From Crocinitomicaceae bacterium (GTDB lineage Bacteria > Bacteroidota > Bacteroidia > Flavobacteriales_D > Parvicellaceae): a stretch of 33,068 bases of DNA. The translations under genes and the position numbers were made by a program. Each line of letters begins with the position of its first letter. The first letter of the stretch is position 1. The stretch spans positions 12,744 to 45,811 of the forward strand of contig PAZE01000005.1 of the NCBI GenBank assembly GCA_002716065.1, in the 5' to 3' direction. Positions 1 to 9,247 of the stretch are shown piece by piece. The notes beneath the pieces were generated by a model. That model did not search any database and was not told the origin of the DNA. It worked only from the letters and a program-made list of their open reading frames with translations.

Positions 1-765
1 TCTTGTCCAGTAGTATTAATCCCCAACGACACAATTAACCCTACTATTATTTGCCCAGACAACATTGCATCTTGCAATCCAATAGTTTCATTTGTTTCAC
101 CATCTGCTTTTGATGATTGTGGCACCGTTAATCTAATTCAAACAGATACGACTAATTTATCATCTGGCAATACTTTCCCAATAGGTATTACTAACTTAAA
201 TTTTGTTGCCACAGATTTAGTTGGAAATCAAGCTTCTTGTAGTATAGAAATTGAAATTTTTATTGTTCCAGAAATTGATGCAGGAAATGATTTACAAATT
301 GAAGAAGGCAATTCCATACTTATTGATGCATCATCAACCAATTGTACTCAGTACCAATGGTATCCCTTATACAACATGCAAAATCCATTCACTGAAGACC
401 CTACAGTAAGTCCATTATACTCTACCACCTACTTTGTTAATGTTGAAAGTGCTGATGGTTGTACAGCTACAGATTCTTTAATTGTTTTTGTTTCACAAAT
501 TGAAAACCTAGATATAAATAACATTATTACTCCAAATGGAGATGGTAAAAACGATACCTGGGACATTAACAAACCATCTGTAGTTTCAGGATGTCCCGTT
601 TCTATTTATAATCGATGGGGTAAAATAGTTTGGTCGTCCAATAATTACAATAATAATTGGACAGGAGTAAACTTTGATGGTGAAATTCTTCCCGATGGAA
701 CATATTATTATACTATTATTTGTCAAGGTGACCAATATTCAGGTTCAATTCTTTTACTAAAATAA
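1..765 (+). CDS. T9SS type B sorting-domain surface protein, 3' part
   Basis: The reading frame is open from base 1, so the gene begins before the window; the first internal ATG at 376 is not its start. The visible 254 residues hold a cysteine-containing HYR-like beta-sandwich (residues about 12-95), then an Ig/PKD-like segment (about 95-165), and a C-terminal gliding-motility-type domain (about 170-254) with the features ITPNGDGKND, YNRWGKIVW and LPDGTYYY. That last domain is the T9SS type B sorting signal, so the protein is probably exported across the outer membrane and held at the surface or released. The gene four bases downstream encodes a PorP/SprF protein, the usual partner of type B substrates. 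Domain calls come from motif recognition; the function of the missing N-terminal part cannot be judged. Confidence 0.88.
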   Translation, partial: SCPVVLIPNDTINPTIICPDNIASCNPIVSFVSPSAFDDCGTVNLIQTDTTNLSSGNTFPIGITNLNFVATDLVGNQASCSIEIEIFIVPEIDAGNDLQIEEGNSILIDASSTNCTQYQWYPLYNMQNPFTEDPTVSPLYSTTYFVNVESADGCTATDSLIVFVSQIENLDINNIITPNGDGKNDTWDINKPSVVSGCPVSIYNRWGKIVWSSNNYNNNWTGVNFDGEILPDGTYYYTIICQGDQYSGSILLLK

Positions 766-769
766 ACGA

Positions 770-1723
770 ATGAAAAAGATTCTTATTTTCCTACTAATTC
801 TTTCAGTCAAAGTAGCTGTTGGGCAGCAAGTTTCTCAAAATACACTTTACTATCAGAATCTATATTTAATTAATCCTGCTGAAGCTGGTGCAAATCAACA
901 AACAGAATTTCATCTTTCCCATAGACAACAATGGCTAGGATTTGAAGGGGCCCCAACAACAACATGGTTTAGTGCGCAAAGTAAAATCAATGATAAATTA
1001 AGTTTGGGAACAAAAATAAATTATGATCAAATATCTTTTTTTGAACAATTGCAATTTGACGCTTCAGCTGCCTACAAGATTAAAATTGATGCTTCTAATG
1101 AAATAAATTTTGGCTTATCTCTTGGTATCAAGCAAGGCTCACTAGTTATGGAAAATATGGTTGCAACTGATTATTCTGACCATATACTTCAAAACAATAG
1201 TGTTAATGGAATTGGTTTTCATTCTGAATTTGGACTCACCTACTCATTTAAAAAGAAACTAGCAATTGGTTTAGCTCTTCCTCAACTTTTTTCTAGTTCA
1301 ATTGATTTAGAACCCACTACAAGTGAAAGTTCTTTTGTTTTTAACAGCCACCGTTTTTTCTACATTTCCTACCAAATGGATATGAGTGAAGATGTCACCT
1401 TCACACCACTATTACTTTTAAAAAGAGCAACAGGGTATTCAACACAAATTGAATTTTTAGGAAACTTTAATTTCCAAAACAAATTTTGGGGTGGTTTAGG
1501 GATAAGACAACAAAATGGTCTGTTGGTAAACTTAGGATTTTCCCCTATCGACAACTTAAAGATGTCTTACGCCTATGAATTTAACAGTAACGGAATTGCT
1601 CAATTTTCATCTGGCACACATGAAATAATGTTGGCTTATGTTATTGGAAAGAAATCGAAAGAAAACCAAGGAAATCTACAAGATTTACCGGAAGATCAAA
1701 ATGAAATCAAAAAAGAAGACTAA
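770..1723 (+). CDS. PorP/SprF family type IX secretion outer-membrane protein
   Basis: A 317-residue protein with a cleavable signal peptide (hydrophobic stretch about residues 4-17, ending VAVGQQ) and the family's typical early segment QNLYLINPAEAGA and HRQQWLGFEGAP. The rest alternates short amphipathic strands, as expected for an outer-membrane beta-barrel, and ends in a charged tail rich in K, E and D. PorP/SprF proteins are needed for surface display of SprB and other type B T9SS substrates. It starts 4 bases after the type B substrate gene and is probably co-transcribed with it, which suggests a dedicated substrate-partner pair. The gene stops 4 bases before the convergent argS stop. 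Confidence 0.9.
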   Translation: MKKILIFLLILSVKVAVGQQVSQNTLYYQNLYLINPAEAGANQQTEFHLSHRQQWLGFEGAPTTTWFSAQSKINDKLSLGTKINYDQISFFEQLQFDASAAYKIKIDASNEINFGLSLGIKQGSLVMENMVATDYSDHILQNNSVNGIGFHSEFGLTYSFKKKLAIGLALPQLFSSSIDLEPTTSESSFVFNSHRFFYISYQMDMSEDVTFTPLLLLKRATGYSTQIEFLGNFNFQNKFWGGLGIRQQNGLLVNLGFSPIDNLKMSYAYEFNSNGIAQFSSGTHEIMLAYVIGKKSKENQGNLQDLPEDQNEIKKED

Positions 1724-1727
1724 ATAA

Positions 1728-3509
1728 TTACATTACTTTAGGAACTTCAATCCCTAGTAGTCTCATAGAGCTCTTTATCACTTTTCCAACACAACCAGAA
1801 AGTAAAATTCTAAATTGCTTAAGCTCTTTATCCTGTTCAGACAAAATAGAAATAGATTGATAAAATGAATTGTAGTACTTTACCAGTTGATAAGTATAAT
1901 TGGCAAGTATTGATGGAGAAAGCTGTTTTGCAGCTTCTTGAATTGTTGAGGGATAAGCTAATATCCATTTAATTAAATCCAACTCTGAATTAAAAAGAGT
2001 CAAATTGGATGAAACCTTATTTTCTGTAGATTGCTGCTTAATTAAAAGACTTTGAATTCTAGCATAACAATACTGAATAAAAGGACCTGTATTTCCATTT
2101 AAATCAATAGATTCAGCAGGATTAAACATCATTTTCTTTTTAGGATCAACTTTTAGCAGGTAATATTTAAGCCCTCCCTTACCTATAATTCTGTATAATT
2201 TTTCTTTATCATCGATTGACATGCCTTCTAAATGACCACGCTCGCTGGTCATTTGTTTAGCATCATTTACCACACTCTGAATTAAATCATCAGCATCAAC
2301 TACAGTACCTTCTCTTGATTTCATCCTTCCTTCTGGAAGTTCAACCATTCCATAAGAGAGATGATGACATTCATCTGCCCAATCAAACCCTAATTTTTTA
2401 AGAATAGTAAATAGAACTTTAAAATGATGATTTTGTTCATTACCAACAGTGTAAATCATTCCAGAAACAGCATTAAAATCCTTATGCCTTTCAATAGCCG
2501 TACCTAAATCTTGAGTCATATATACTGAAGTACCATCAGCTCTTAACAATAGCTTGTCATCTAATTTTTCTTCAGATAAATTGCACCAAATAGACCCATC
2601 TTCTTTTTCATAAAAAATACCTTTTTCTAGACCTTTGTATACTACATCTTTTCCAAGAAGAAAAGTATCAGATTCATAATACAACTTATCAAAATCAACA
2701 CCCATTAGATCGTAGGTCTGATTAAAACCATCGTAAACCCAAGAATTCATCTTTTCCCAAAGTGAATAAATCTCAGGATCTTTTTCTTCCCACTTTAACA
2801 ATAGCTGTTGAGCTTCTAGTAAGATAGGTGCTTTTTTTTCAGCCTCTTGTTTAGAAATTCCTCTTTTAATCAAATCTGCTACTTGAGATTTGTATTCTTT
2901 ATCGAATGCAACGTAGTATTTTCCTATTAAGTGGTCACCCTTTAAATTTGACGACTCAGGTGTTTCTCCATTACCAAATTTCAACCAGGCTAGCATGGAT
3001 TTACATATGTGAATTCCTCGGTCGTTAATTATTTGGGTTTTAATCACCTTATGCCCATTGGCTTTTAATATTTCAGCAACAGAAAATCCAAGAAAATTAT
3101 TTCTCAAATGTCCTAGATGTAAAGGTTTGTTGGTGTTAGGAGATGAATATTCTACGATAAAGGTTTTTCCAGATGGTTTTGCAACTACTCCTAAATTTTC
3201 TTCTCTTAAAAAAGAATTGAACTGATTTATCCAAAAAGAGGTCTTTAAACTTAAATTTAAAAATCCCTTGACCACATTATATTGAGAAAAAATCTCACCA
3301 TTAGAAACCAACCACTCACCAATTAATTCTGCCGATTGCTCAGGAGACTTCTTGGTAATCCTTAACAAAGGAAAAACAACAAGTGTTTGATCTCCAACAA
3401 AATCAGCTTTAGTATTTTCAATTTGAAAAAAATCAGGACTTATTTCTTCATTAAATATAGCAGAAACGGCTTTCGCCACTTCATTTGATACAACCTTAGA
3501 TACATTCAT
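1728..3509 (-). CDS. argS: Arginine--tRNA ligase
   Basis: Class I aminoacyl-tRNA synthetase of 593 residues, a normal length for ArgRS, which charges tRNA-Arg with arginine using ATP in the cytoplasm. An N-terminal additional domain (about 1-110) precedes the catalytic core. The HIGH-type motif is HLGH at residues 131-134, within SSPNTNKPLHLGHLRNN. The KMSKS-equivalent loop is MKSREG at about 396-401, the altered form common in ArgRS. The C-terminal DALR-type anticodon-binding domain is seen from about 470 onward (FIQYCYARIQSL). It starts 3 bases after the arginase stop codon, so the two genes are almost certainly co-transcribed and perhaps translationally coupled. No anomaly seen. Confidence 0.97.
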   Translation of the reverse strand: MNVSKVVSNEVAKAVSAIFNEEISPDFFQIENTKADFVGDQTLVVFPLLRITKKSPEQSAELIGEWLVSNGEIFSQYNVVKGFLNLSLKTSFWINQFNSFLREENLGVVAKPSGKTFIVEYSSPNTNKPLHLGHLRNNFLGFSVAEILKANGHKVIKTQIINDRGIHICKSMLAWLKFGNGETPESSNLKGDHLIGKYYVAFDKEYKSQVADLIKRGISKQEAEKKAPILLEAQQLLLKWEEKDPEIYSLWEKMNSWVYDGFNQTYDLMGVDFDKLYYESDTFLLGKDVVYKGLEKGIFYEKEDGSIWCNLSEEKLDDKLLLRADGTSVYMTQDLGTAIERHKDFNAVSGMIYTVGNEQNHHFKVLFTILKKLGFDWADECHHLSYGMVELPEGRMKSREGTVVDADDLIQSVVNDAKQMTSERGHLEGMSIDDKEKLYRIIGKGGLKYYLLKVDPKKKMMFNPAESIDLNGNTGPFIQYCYARIQSLLIKQQSTENKVSSNLTLFNSELDLIKWILAYPSTIQEAAKQLSPSILANYTYQLVKYYNSFYQSISILSEQDKELKQFRILLSGCVGKVIKSSMRLLGIEVPKVM

Positions 3510-3512
3510 TAA

Positions 3513-4481
3513 TTAACCTCTTTTTTCAATTATTGAAGTAGCACTTTCTAATATTCTAAATGATGTTTCGGCCATTTTATTTTGTTTATTGTCTAAACAA
3601 GGATTTATTTCGACAATTTCTAAACAATTGGTTCTTTTATCAATGAGTAAATGATTTATTAAACTACTGGCTTCTTGATCAGTAAGACCATTTTGAACTG
3701 GTGTTCCAGTTCCGTAGGAAATTAAATCACAATCCATACTATCTACATCAAAAGAAATATATATTATATCACATTTTGATAAATAATCAAGAATATCATT
3801 TGCCGCAGATTCGGCACCATTTCTTCGGATAGTTTCTACATTAATATTCTTTATTTCATTATTTGAAATAAAATAATCTTCAGGTTCTTCAGTAGATCGC
3901 AATCCAACATAGACTAAATCACGAGCGTTTATTTTTGGTGATATATTTCCTACAGATTTTAATTTATCCCAAAGCTCATTAGTAGCAGAATCAATTTCTT
4001 GAACTCTATGTTTCTCATTATTTGAATTTAACGCAGTTGCCAATGACATGCCATGAAGATTTCCTGTTGGAGAAGTATAGGGAGAATGCAAATCAGCATG
4101 AGCATCAATCCAAACAACACCTAAACGTTTTCCAGGGTATGCCTTTTTTATCCCTGCGATAGTACCACCAGCACTAGAGTGATCTCCAGATAAAATAATA
4201 GGAAAATTATTTTTAAGCAGCTGACTACTTACTTCGTTAGCAACAATATTAAAAACATCTATAACTTTTTCTATTCTCTTAGCTTTAGGAAATTTCACCT
4301 GCTCAAACAAAAGATGATTGTAGTTCTCTAAGACAATTGATTTATAACGAAAAAAATAAGAGGAGTTACTCTTTAAAGAGGCCACCTTAAGAGCATCAAT
4401 ACCCAAACTTGAACCTCTTGTTCCCGCACCAATCTCAGATTTATTCTCTATTATTTTTATCTTGCTTTTTTGATCACGCAT
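3513..4481 (-). CDS. Arginase (ureohydrolase family)
   Basis: A 322-residue member of the arginase/agmatinase superfamily, which hydrolyses a guanidino group to release urea using two manganese ions. The metal ligands are all visible: H101 in SGDHSSAGG, D126, H128 and D130 in WIDAHADLH, and D245 and D247 in SFDVDSMD. GNLHGM (140-145) and GTGTPV are features of true arginases rather than agmatinases, so L-arginine to L-ornithine plus urea is the most likely reaction. Formiminoglutamase or another guanidino substrate cannot be fully excluded. It lies 3 bases upstream of argS, placing an arginine-consuming enzyme and the arginine-charging synthetase in one transcript. The upstream gap of 87 bases shows no clear TAnnTTTG motif. 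Confidence 0.88.
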   Translation of the reverse strand: MRDQKSKIKIIENKSEIGAGTRGSSLGIDALKVASLKSNSSYFFRYKSIVLENYNHLLFEQVKFPKAKRIEKVIDVFNIVANEVSSQLLKNNFPIILSGDHSSAGGTIAGIKKAYPGKRLGVVWIDAHADLHSPYTSPTGNLHGMSLATALNSNNEKHRVQEIDSATNELWDKLKSVGNISPKINARDLVYVGLRSTEEPEDYFISNNEIKNINVETIRRNGAESAANDILDYLSKCDIIYISFDVDSMDCDLISYGTGTPVQNGLTDQEASSLINHLLIDKRTNCLEIVEINPCLDNKQNKMAETSFRILESATSIIEKRG

Positions 4482-4568
4482 TGAAGACAGACTTAAAGAA
4501 GTGCGAGTTTAAGAAAAATCAATGATTTCACCAATAAATAGATAGAGGATTAATTGATTCAGCTTAAT

Positions 4569-5780
4569 CTAGTTATTTGAATTGTATCTTAATTTCAAAT
4601 TAACCATTCTGTCCTGTAATCTTTTGCAATGGTTTTTATATTTCAAAACACCCAAAGTAATTGCTTTGTTAATGAATAGATCTGCTTTATCAAATTCATC
4701 TATCCACATGTGTGCCTCAGCTAGATTAGCATAAAGCAATGCAGTTGCTTTTTTATTTATCCTAGATTTATTTTCTGATGGTGTACTCTGTGAAAGTTCA
4801 TTATTCCAAATAGCTATTGCTTTAGAAAGATTTTCCTTTGCAGATTCCTTATCAACACCTTGAGAAAGCTTTTGATATCCAATTTTTGCAAAGGTCAAGG
4901 CATCTACAAATTTAGCGTAATCAAAGTCTTTGTATTTTTTGATAACGTAAATTTCACTTTCACTAGACTTATTGGGGAAACCATAGGTAGTATTCATGTG
5001 GCTATTTAACTCATTAAGTAAACTTGTCAACTTTTTCTTCTGGAAATTAGTCCAAAAAACATCTTTATTATCGAGCCACCAAAGTTGGAAGTCGTATTGA
5101 CTTTTCTCACTACTTATTGGGCTAATAGATTCATTAGAATAGTAAGATTTATTGTATATCACACCCTGATTAGGCACTTCAATAGTAACATCAATGGGCA
5201 TTTTAAAATGAGCTGTATACCTATAGCTCCTATTAGCCCCAGAACCGGTAATTGTTTTTGAAATTCTTGCCGATTGCAAACCCTTGTGATTTATGGTAAC
5301 AATTACACCAGCCTCACCTTTTTGATATCCAGCAAGATTAATTTTCTGTTTACAAAAATCAACAGCGACTTCTTCAGTATATATTGGATCAGACACCTCT
5401 TTTAATATAGGATAATCTGGGTAGGGTTGCTTTATTGGTTGTACAGCAGTTGTACTACCTACATTTACAGCTTTTTCCCAAACTGCCATTTCTGAATAAT
5501 ACAATCGATCTATGCGAAGTTTATCAGCATTCCAAAGTTGTAATAAATTTTCTTGCTCTTTCTGAGCCTGACTCAATCTTTCTTCATAAGCAGCAAGAGT
5601 GTCTTCATTAGTTTTATCAAAGTTGCTCACAAAAACAACATCATAGGTTGACACTGATTTATCAAAAGGTTCAAGTGGAAGTTGAACATACTTAAACGAC
5701 ACTTTATGATCTTTAACTGTTTGGGCATAAAAGCCATTACTAATGAGGCAGAGAATAAGTATTGATAGTTTTAATTTCAT
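4569..5780 (-). CDS. Secreted or periplasmic protein of unknown function, helical C-terminus
   Basis: I do not recognise this 403-residue protein. It begins with a clear signal peptide (residues 1-20, ending NGFYAQ), so it is exported. The N-terminal part (about 20-90) includes a charged, coiled-coil-like segment rich in E, Q and K. The middle (about 120-230) looks beta-rich, with GEAGVIVTINHKG and a run of threonine and tyrosine strands. The last 110 residues are helical and TPR-like, with alanine-rich helices around KATALLYANLAEAHMWIDEFD. It starts 6 bases after the msrA stop and is followed 87 bases later by arginase in the same direction, so it probably belongs to the msrA transcript. It may be an envelope scaffold, but that is only inference. 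Confidence 0.8.
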   Translation of the reverse strand: MKLKLSILILCLISNGFYAQTVKDHKVSFKYVQLPLEPFDKSVSTYDVVFVSNFDKTNEDTLAAYEERLSQAQKEQENLLQLWNADKLRIDRLYYSEMAVWEKAVNVGSTTAVQPIKQPYPDYPILKEVSDPIYTEEVAVDFCKQKINLAGYQKGEAGVIVTINHKGLQSARISKTITGSGANRSYRYTAHFKMPIDVTIEVPNQGVIYNKSYYSNESISPISSEKSQYDFQLWWLDNKDVFWTNFQKKKLTSLLNELNSHMNTTYGFPNKSSESEIYVIKKYKDFDYAKFVDALTFAKIGYQKLSQGVDKESAKENLSKAIAIWNNELSQSTPSENKSRINKKATALLYANLAEAHMWIDEFDKADLFINKAITLGVLKYKNHCKRLQDRMVNLKLRYNSNN

Positions 5781-5786
5781 AGTTAA

Positions 5787-6419
5787 TTATTTAATTTTTT
5801 CTGCAAATGCTTGTTTAAATTTATCAATTTTTGGTTGAATTACATATTTGCAATAAGACTGATTTTTATTTTGCTGATAATAATTTTGATGATAGTTCTC
5901 AGCAATATAAAATTTATCAATGGGGACTATTTCAGTAACAATAGGATTTTTCCATGCCCCCGATTGATCCAATTGACCTTTGTAGAAGTTAGCTATTTCT
6001 TGTTGATTATCATTTAAATAAAAAACTACAGACCGATATTGTGAACCCACATCATTCCCTTGTCTATTCAAAGTGGTAGGATCATGCGTTTTCCAAAAAA
6101 CTTCTAGTATTTCTTTAAATGTGATAATGTTTCTATCAAATACAATTCGAGCTACTTCAGCATGACCTGTTAATCCAGTACATATATCCTTATAAGTAGG
6201 ATTTTCAAGCTGACCACCACAATATCCAGATTCTACAGATTCAACACCCTTTAAAGACAAAAAAACTGCTTCTATACACCAAAAACAACCTGCTCCAAGA
6301 ACAGCAGTATCGAGATTTGAATTATTTTCAACCATTGATTTTTGTTTAAAAGAAAAACATGACAAAGAAATGAAAAGAAAAATGGAAAAAAATAAATTTG
6401 AAAACGAAATTAGTTGCAT
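5787..6419 (-). CDS. msrA: Peptide-methionine (S)-S-oxide reductase, exported form
   Basis: MsrA reduces methionine-S-sulfoxide in proteins back to methionine. The catalytic GCFWC motif is at residues 44-48 (C45 is the nucleophile), followed by family features such as SGYCGG, GHAEVARI, FWKTHDPTT and GNDVGSQYRS. A further cysteine near the C-terminus (YCKYV) is in the position of a recycling cysteine. The 210-residue protein carries an N-terminal hydrophobic segment (about 5-24) that cytoplasmic MsrA lacks. It resembles a signal peptide with a poor lipobox (SLS before C21), so export or membrane anchoring to repair envelope proteins is likely. If the downstream methionine at residue 29 were used, the enzyme would be cytoplasmic. 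It heads the leftward group ending with argS. Confidence 0.93.
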   Translation of the reverse strand: MQLISFSNLFFSIFLFISLSCFSFKQKSMVENNSNLDTAVLGAGCFWCIEAVFLSLKGVESVESGYCGGQLENPTYKDICTGLTGHAEVARIVFDRNIITFKEILEVFWKTHDPTTLNRQGNDVGSQYRSVVFYLNDNQQEIANFYKGQLDQSGAWKNPIVTEIVPIDKFYIAENYHQNYYQQNKNQSYCKYVIQPKIDKFKQAFAEKIK

Positions 6420-6473
6420 TTACTTAATTTTTACTTCTAAATATACCATTTCTTACCATTAACACTACTAGTT

Positions 6474-6980
6474 ATGAAACGAATTGGATTAATTTCAGAC
6501 ACTCATGGTCATTATGACATAAGATATGCCAAGTACTTTTCCAATTGTGATGAGATATGGCATGCTGGAGATATAGGAGATATCCAAGTTATTGATCAGC
6601 TCAATAAAATTGCACCTACAAAAGTGGTATATGGCAATATTGACAATCATGTTATTCGTTCCGAATATGAAATGGATCTGTACTTCAAAATTGAAGAAGT
6701 TAGTATTTTCATGACTCATATTGGAGGCAAACCCTACAGCTATCCAAAACGGATTAGCGAAAAACTAGCTTTGCTTAAACCCACTGTTTTCATTTGTGGG
6801 CATTCTCATATTTGTAAAGTTCAGATGGATAAAAAATTAAATATATTATACATAAATCCTGGAGCAGCAGGAATAAAGGGATTTCATAAAATAAGAACCC
6901 TTATTCGATTTACCATTGATAAAAAAGAACTTAAGAATCTTGAAGTAATTGAGCTAGGGAAAAGAGGAAAATCACCTTAA
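6474..6980 (+). CDS. YfcE/MJ0936-type metallophosphoesterase
   Basis: A 168-residue calcineurin-like phosphodiesterase of the small YfcE/MJ0936 type. The dinuclear metal site is complete: D9 and H11 in ISDTHGH, D33 in HAGDIGD, N55 in YGNIDNH, H82 in MTHIGG, and H110/H112 in CGHSH. Family members cleave phosphodiester bonds in vitro; the physiological substrate is generally unknown, and nothing here narrows it. It is divergent from msrA with 54 bases between starts. Its 3' end overlaps the convergent DUF4293 gene by 9 bases, so no separate terminator fits between them. Confidence 0.9.
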   Translation: MKRIGLISDTHGHYDIRYAKYFSNCDEIWHAGDIGDIQVIDQLNKIAPTKVVYGNIDNHVIRSEYEMDLYFKIEEVSIFMTHIGGKPYSYPKRISEKLALLKPTVFICGHSHICKVQMDKKLNILYINPGAAGIKGFHKIRTLIRFTIDKKELKNLEVIELGKRGKSP

Positions 6981-7427
6981 TCTATCTAATGATTTAATTA
7001 ATGCCTCATCTTTTTTGATTGCTCTATTTGCCATAAAAACCAAAGGAAGTGTACAAACTACTAGATAAGTTCCAATTCCATAAATTGGCTGATCATTACT
7101 TAGCATCTGATTAGAAATGTTATCGACATCTAGAAAAATGAAAACCAACGTAATTAGTATCAACAAATAATTTAATTTTCCAAGCAGCAATTGTCTTTTT
7201 CTATTTTTAAAAAAACTTATAGCAGCAATTGAAGATCCGAGTATCATAAAAACACCAACATACAAGGGAAATCTTGTAGAAAAATCAGATTCAACAGGAT
7301 CTAAACCAAATGCACCTAAATGAAATACAGATTTATTGTAAACAAAGGTAGCGAAAGGAAAAAATAAAGATGCAATTACTATTGCAATTACTATAAGTAG
7401 ATATACTGTCTGAATTCTTTGAAGCAT
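6972..7427 (-). CDS. DUF4293 family membrane protein
   Basis: A 151-residue integral membrane protein with four hydrophobic segments (about residues 7-27, 52-70, 82-99 and 118-136) and a lysine/arginine-rich C-terminal tail, consistent with an inner-membrane protein of the Bacteroidota-specific DUF4293 family. The N-terminal pattern MLQRIQTVYLL followed by a hydrophobic helix and FPF is typical of that family. Function is unknown. In Bacteroidota the family is often found beside rho, as here (divergent, 230 bases apart), so genomic context supports the call. It has its own candidate promoter only 14 bases upstream of the ATG. Confidence 0.8.
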   Translation of the reverse strand: MLQRIQTVYLLIVIAIVIASLFFPFATFVYNKSVFHLGAFGLDPVESDFSTRFPLYVGVFMILGSSIAAISFFKNRKRQLLLGKLNYLLILITLVFIFLDVDNISNQMLSNDQPIYGIGTYLVVCTLPLVFMANRAIKKDEALIKSLDRLR

Positions 7428-7441
7428 AATTAATTTTTAGG

Positions 7442-7469
7442 CAAATATATGAGCAAACTATTTAAGCAA
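7442..7469 (-). promoter_or_regulatory. Candidate Bacteroidota promoter for the DUF4293 gene
   Basis: On the minus strand, TATATTTG (7442-7449) matches the Bacteroidota -7 consensus TAnnTTTG, and a TTG (7467-7469) lies 17 bases upstream, an acceptable spacing for the -33 element. The ATG at 7427 is 14 bases downstream, so the leader would be about 10 bases. It is the only motif in the window with both elements well placed. Confidence 0.55.
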
Positions 7470-7541
7470 GCGAACTAATTTTATTATTTATCAAATAATG
7501 ACATTTTTTACTAAATGATAGTATAATTAATTTCTTTAGTA

Positions 7542-7549
7542 TATATTTG
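7542..7549 (+). promoter_or_regulatory. Candidate -7 element for rho
   Basis: TATATTTG matches TAnnTTTG exactly, but no TTG occurs at the right distance upstream. If used, transcripts would carry a leader of about 100 bases before the rho ATG at 7658. The leader contains an imperfect dyad around 7561-7582 (TAATCA, loop, TGATTA). The remainder of the 7428-7657 gap is AT-rich with no ORF or RNA gene that I can support. Confidence 0.4.
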
Positions 7550-7657
7550 AAGCAATTATAGTTAATCATTCTGATTACTAACCCGATTTCATTATTTATA
7601 AAGTAATTACTATCAACAAATCCATTATTTTATTCTTTAATTAATTTATACCAATAG

Positions 7658-9232
7658 ATGTACGATATTTTAGATCTAAACGGCAAAAAAGTTGCTGAAC
7701 TAAGAGAAATTGCAGAAAAGCTCAATATTTCCAAAGCAGAAAAGTTAAAAAAACAAGATTTAGTTTATAAAATTCTTGACGAGCAAGCTTTAATTCCTTC
7801 TAAAAACGAAATCAAAAGCAATTCACCTAAATTCAAAGTAGACAAAGAAAATAAAAGCCCAAGAAAAAAATTCAATCCTAAAGAAAAAGAAGTTAAACCA
7901 ACTGTTGAGCAAAAAAGTGGTGAATCCCAAAGCAACAATTCTGAAAACACTGCTAAAAAAGAGGGTAAAGAAAACGAAGAAACCAATTCAAGTTCGAATC
8001 AAAAAAACACAGCTGATAAAGCTCCTTACAATAAAAACAAAAATCGCAATAACAATCGCAACAATAGAAATGACCACAGAAAGGAGAACCCTCCTCAAGA
8101 TCTAGGCTATAATTTTGACGGAATCATTGCAAACGAAGGTGTGCTTGAAATTATGCAAGACGGCTATGGATTTTTACGATCTGCAGACTATCATTATTTA
8201 AGTTCTCCTGACGATATCTATGTATCTCAATCACAGATTAAGCACTTTGGATTAAAAACTGGAGATACCATAAGAGGAATGGTAAGACCACCAAAATATG
8301 GTGAACGTTATTTTCCTTTAATTCAAGTTGATAAAATTAATGGTCGTAACCCAGAAAACATAAGAGATAGAGTACCTTTTCAATATTTAACTCCTCTATT
8401 TCCTTCAGAGAAATTCAAATTAACTGGACATCCAAAAGAAACTCTTTCTACAAGGGTAATGGATTTATTCTCACCTATTGGAAAAGGACAAAGAGGAATG
8501 ATTGTTGCCCAACCGAAAACAGGTAAAACAGTTCTTCTTAAAGATGTTGCCAATGCTATTGCATCTAATCATCCTGAGACATATTTAATTGTACTTCTAA
8601 TTGATGAACGTCCTGAAGAGGTTACCGACATGCAAAGAAGTGTAAATGCTGAAGTCATTGCCTCTACTTTTGACGAACCTGCCGATCGTCATGTAAAAGT
8701 CGCAAACATTGTTCTTTCAAAAGCAAAAAGACTAGTAGAATGTGGACATGATGTTTGTATTCTATTAGATTCTATAACAAGACTTGCAAGAGCTTACAAT
8801 ACGATAATGCCAGCATCTGGAAAAGTATTAACAGGTGGTGTAGATGCCAATGCTCTTCACAAACCTAAACGATTCTTTGGTGCAGCTAGAAAAATTGAAA
8901 ATGGTGGTTCATTAACCATTCTTTCTACAGCGTTAACTGAAACTGGTTCAAAAATGGATGAGGTAATATTTGAAGAATTCAAAGGTACTGGTAACATGGA
9001 GCTTCAGTTAGATAGAAAAATATCCAATAGAAGAATTTTCCCTGCTATAGACATTTTAACCTCTGGAACTAGAAGAGAAGATTTATTAATGGATAAAGAA
9101 ACACTTCAACGAGTTTGGATACTTAGAAAGCATTTAGCTGATATGAACCCAATTGAGGCAATGGAATTCATGAAAGACCGACTTCAAAACACAAGAAGCA
9201 ACGAAGAATTCTTAGTTTCTATGAATGGATAA
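7658..9232 (+). CDS. rho: Transcription termination factor Rho, long-linker form
   Basis: Hexameric RNA-dependent ATPase/helicase that terminates transcription. A Rho_N helical domain (about 1-45) is followed by a low-complexity basic linker (about 50-148) rich in K, N, E and R, then the cold-shock-like RNA-binding domain (about 155-235, with GYGFLRS and DDIYVS), and the ATPase core with the P-loop PKTGKT at 286-291, then [14 protein letters not shown] and the [13 protein letters not shown] segment. The total of 524 residues is about 100 more than E. coli Rho, and the excess is in the linker, as in other Bacteroidota. Such inserts are thought to alter RNA binding or phase behaviour. The start is the ATG beginning [10 protein letters not shown]. 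Confidence 0.97.
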   Translation: MYDILDLNGKKVAELREIAEKLNISKAEKLKKQDLVYKILDEQALIPSKNEIKSNSPKFKVDKENKSPRKKFNPKEKEVKPTVEQKSGESQSNNSENTAKKEGKENEETNSSSNQKNTADKAPYNKNKNRNNNRNNRNDHRKENPPQDLGYNFDGIIANEGVLEIMQDGYGFLRSADYHYLSSPDDIYVSQSQIKHFGLKTGDTIRGMVRPPKYGERYFPLIQVDKINGRNPENIRDRVPFQYLTPLFPSEKFKLTGHPKETLSTRVMDLFSPIGKGQRGMIVAQPKTGKTVLLKDVANAIASNHPETYLIVLLIDERPEEVTDMQRSVNAEVIASTFDEPADRHVKVANIVLSKAKRLVECGHDVCILLDSITRLARAYNTIMPASGKVLTGGVDANALHKPKRFFGAARKIENGGSLTILSTALTETGSKMDEVIFEEFKGTGNMELQLDRKISNRRIFPAIDILTSGTRREDLLMDKETLQRVWILRKHLADMNPIEAMEFMKDRLQNTRSNEEFLVSMNG

Positions 9233-9247
9233 GAATTATCTGCAGGT

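Noticed and set aside
1369-1554. Reverse-strand open frame inside the PorP/SprF gene, and many similar ones in other genes
   Set aside because: These are shadow frames opposite or within well-supported coding regions and show no family motifs.
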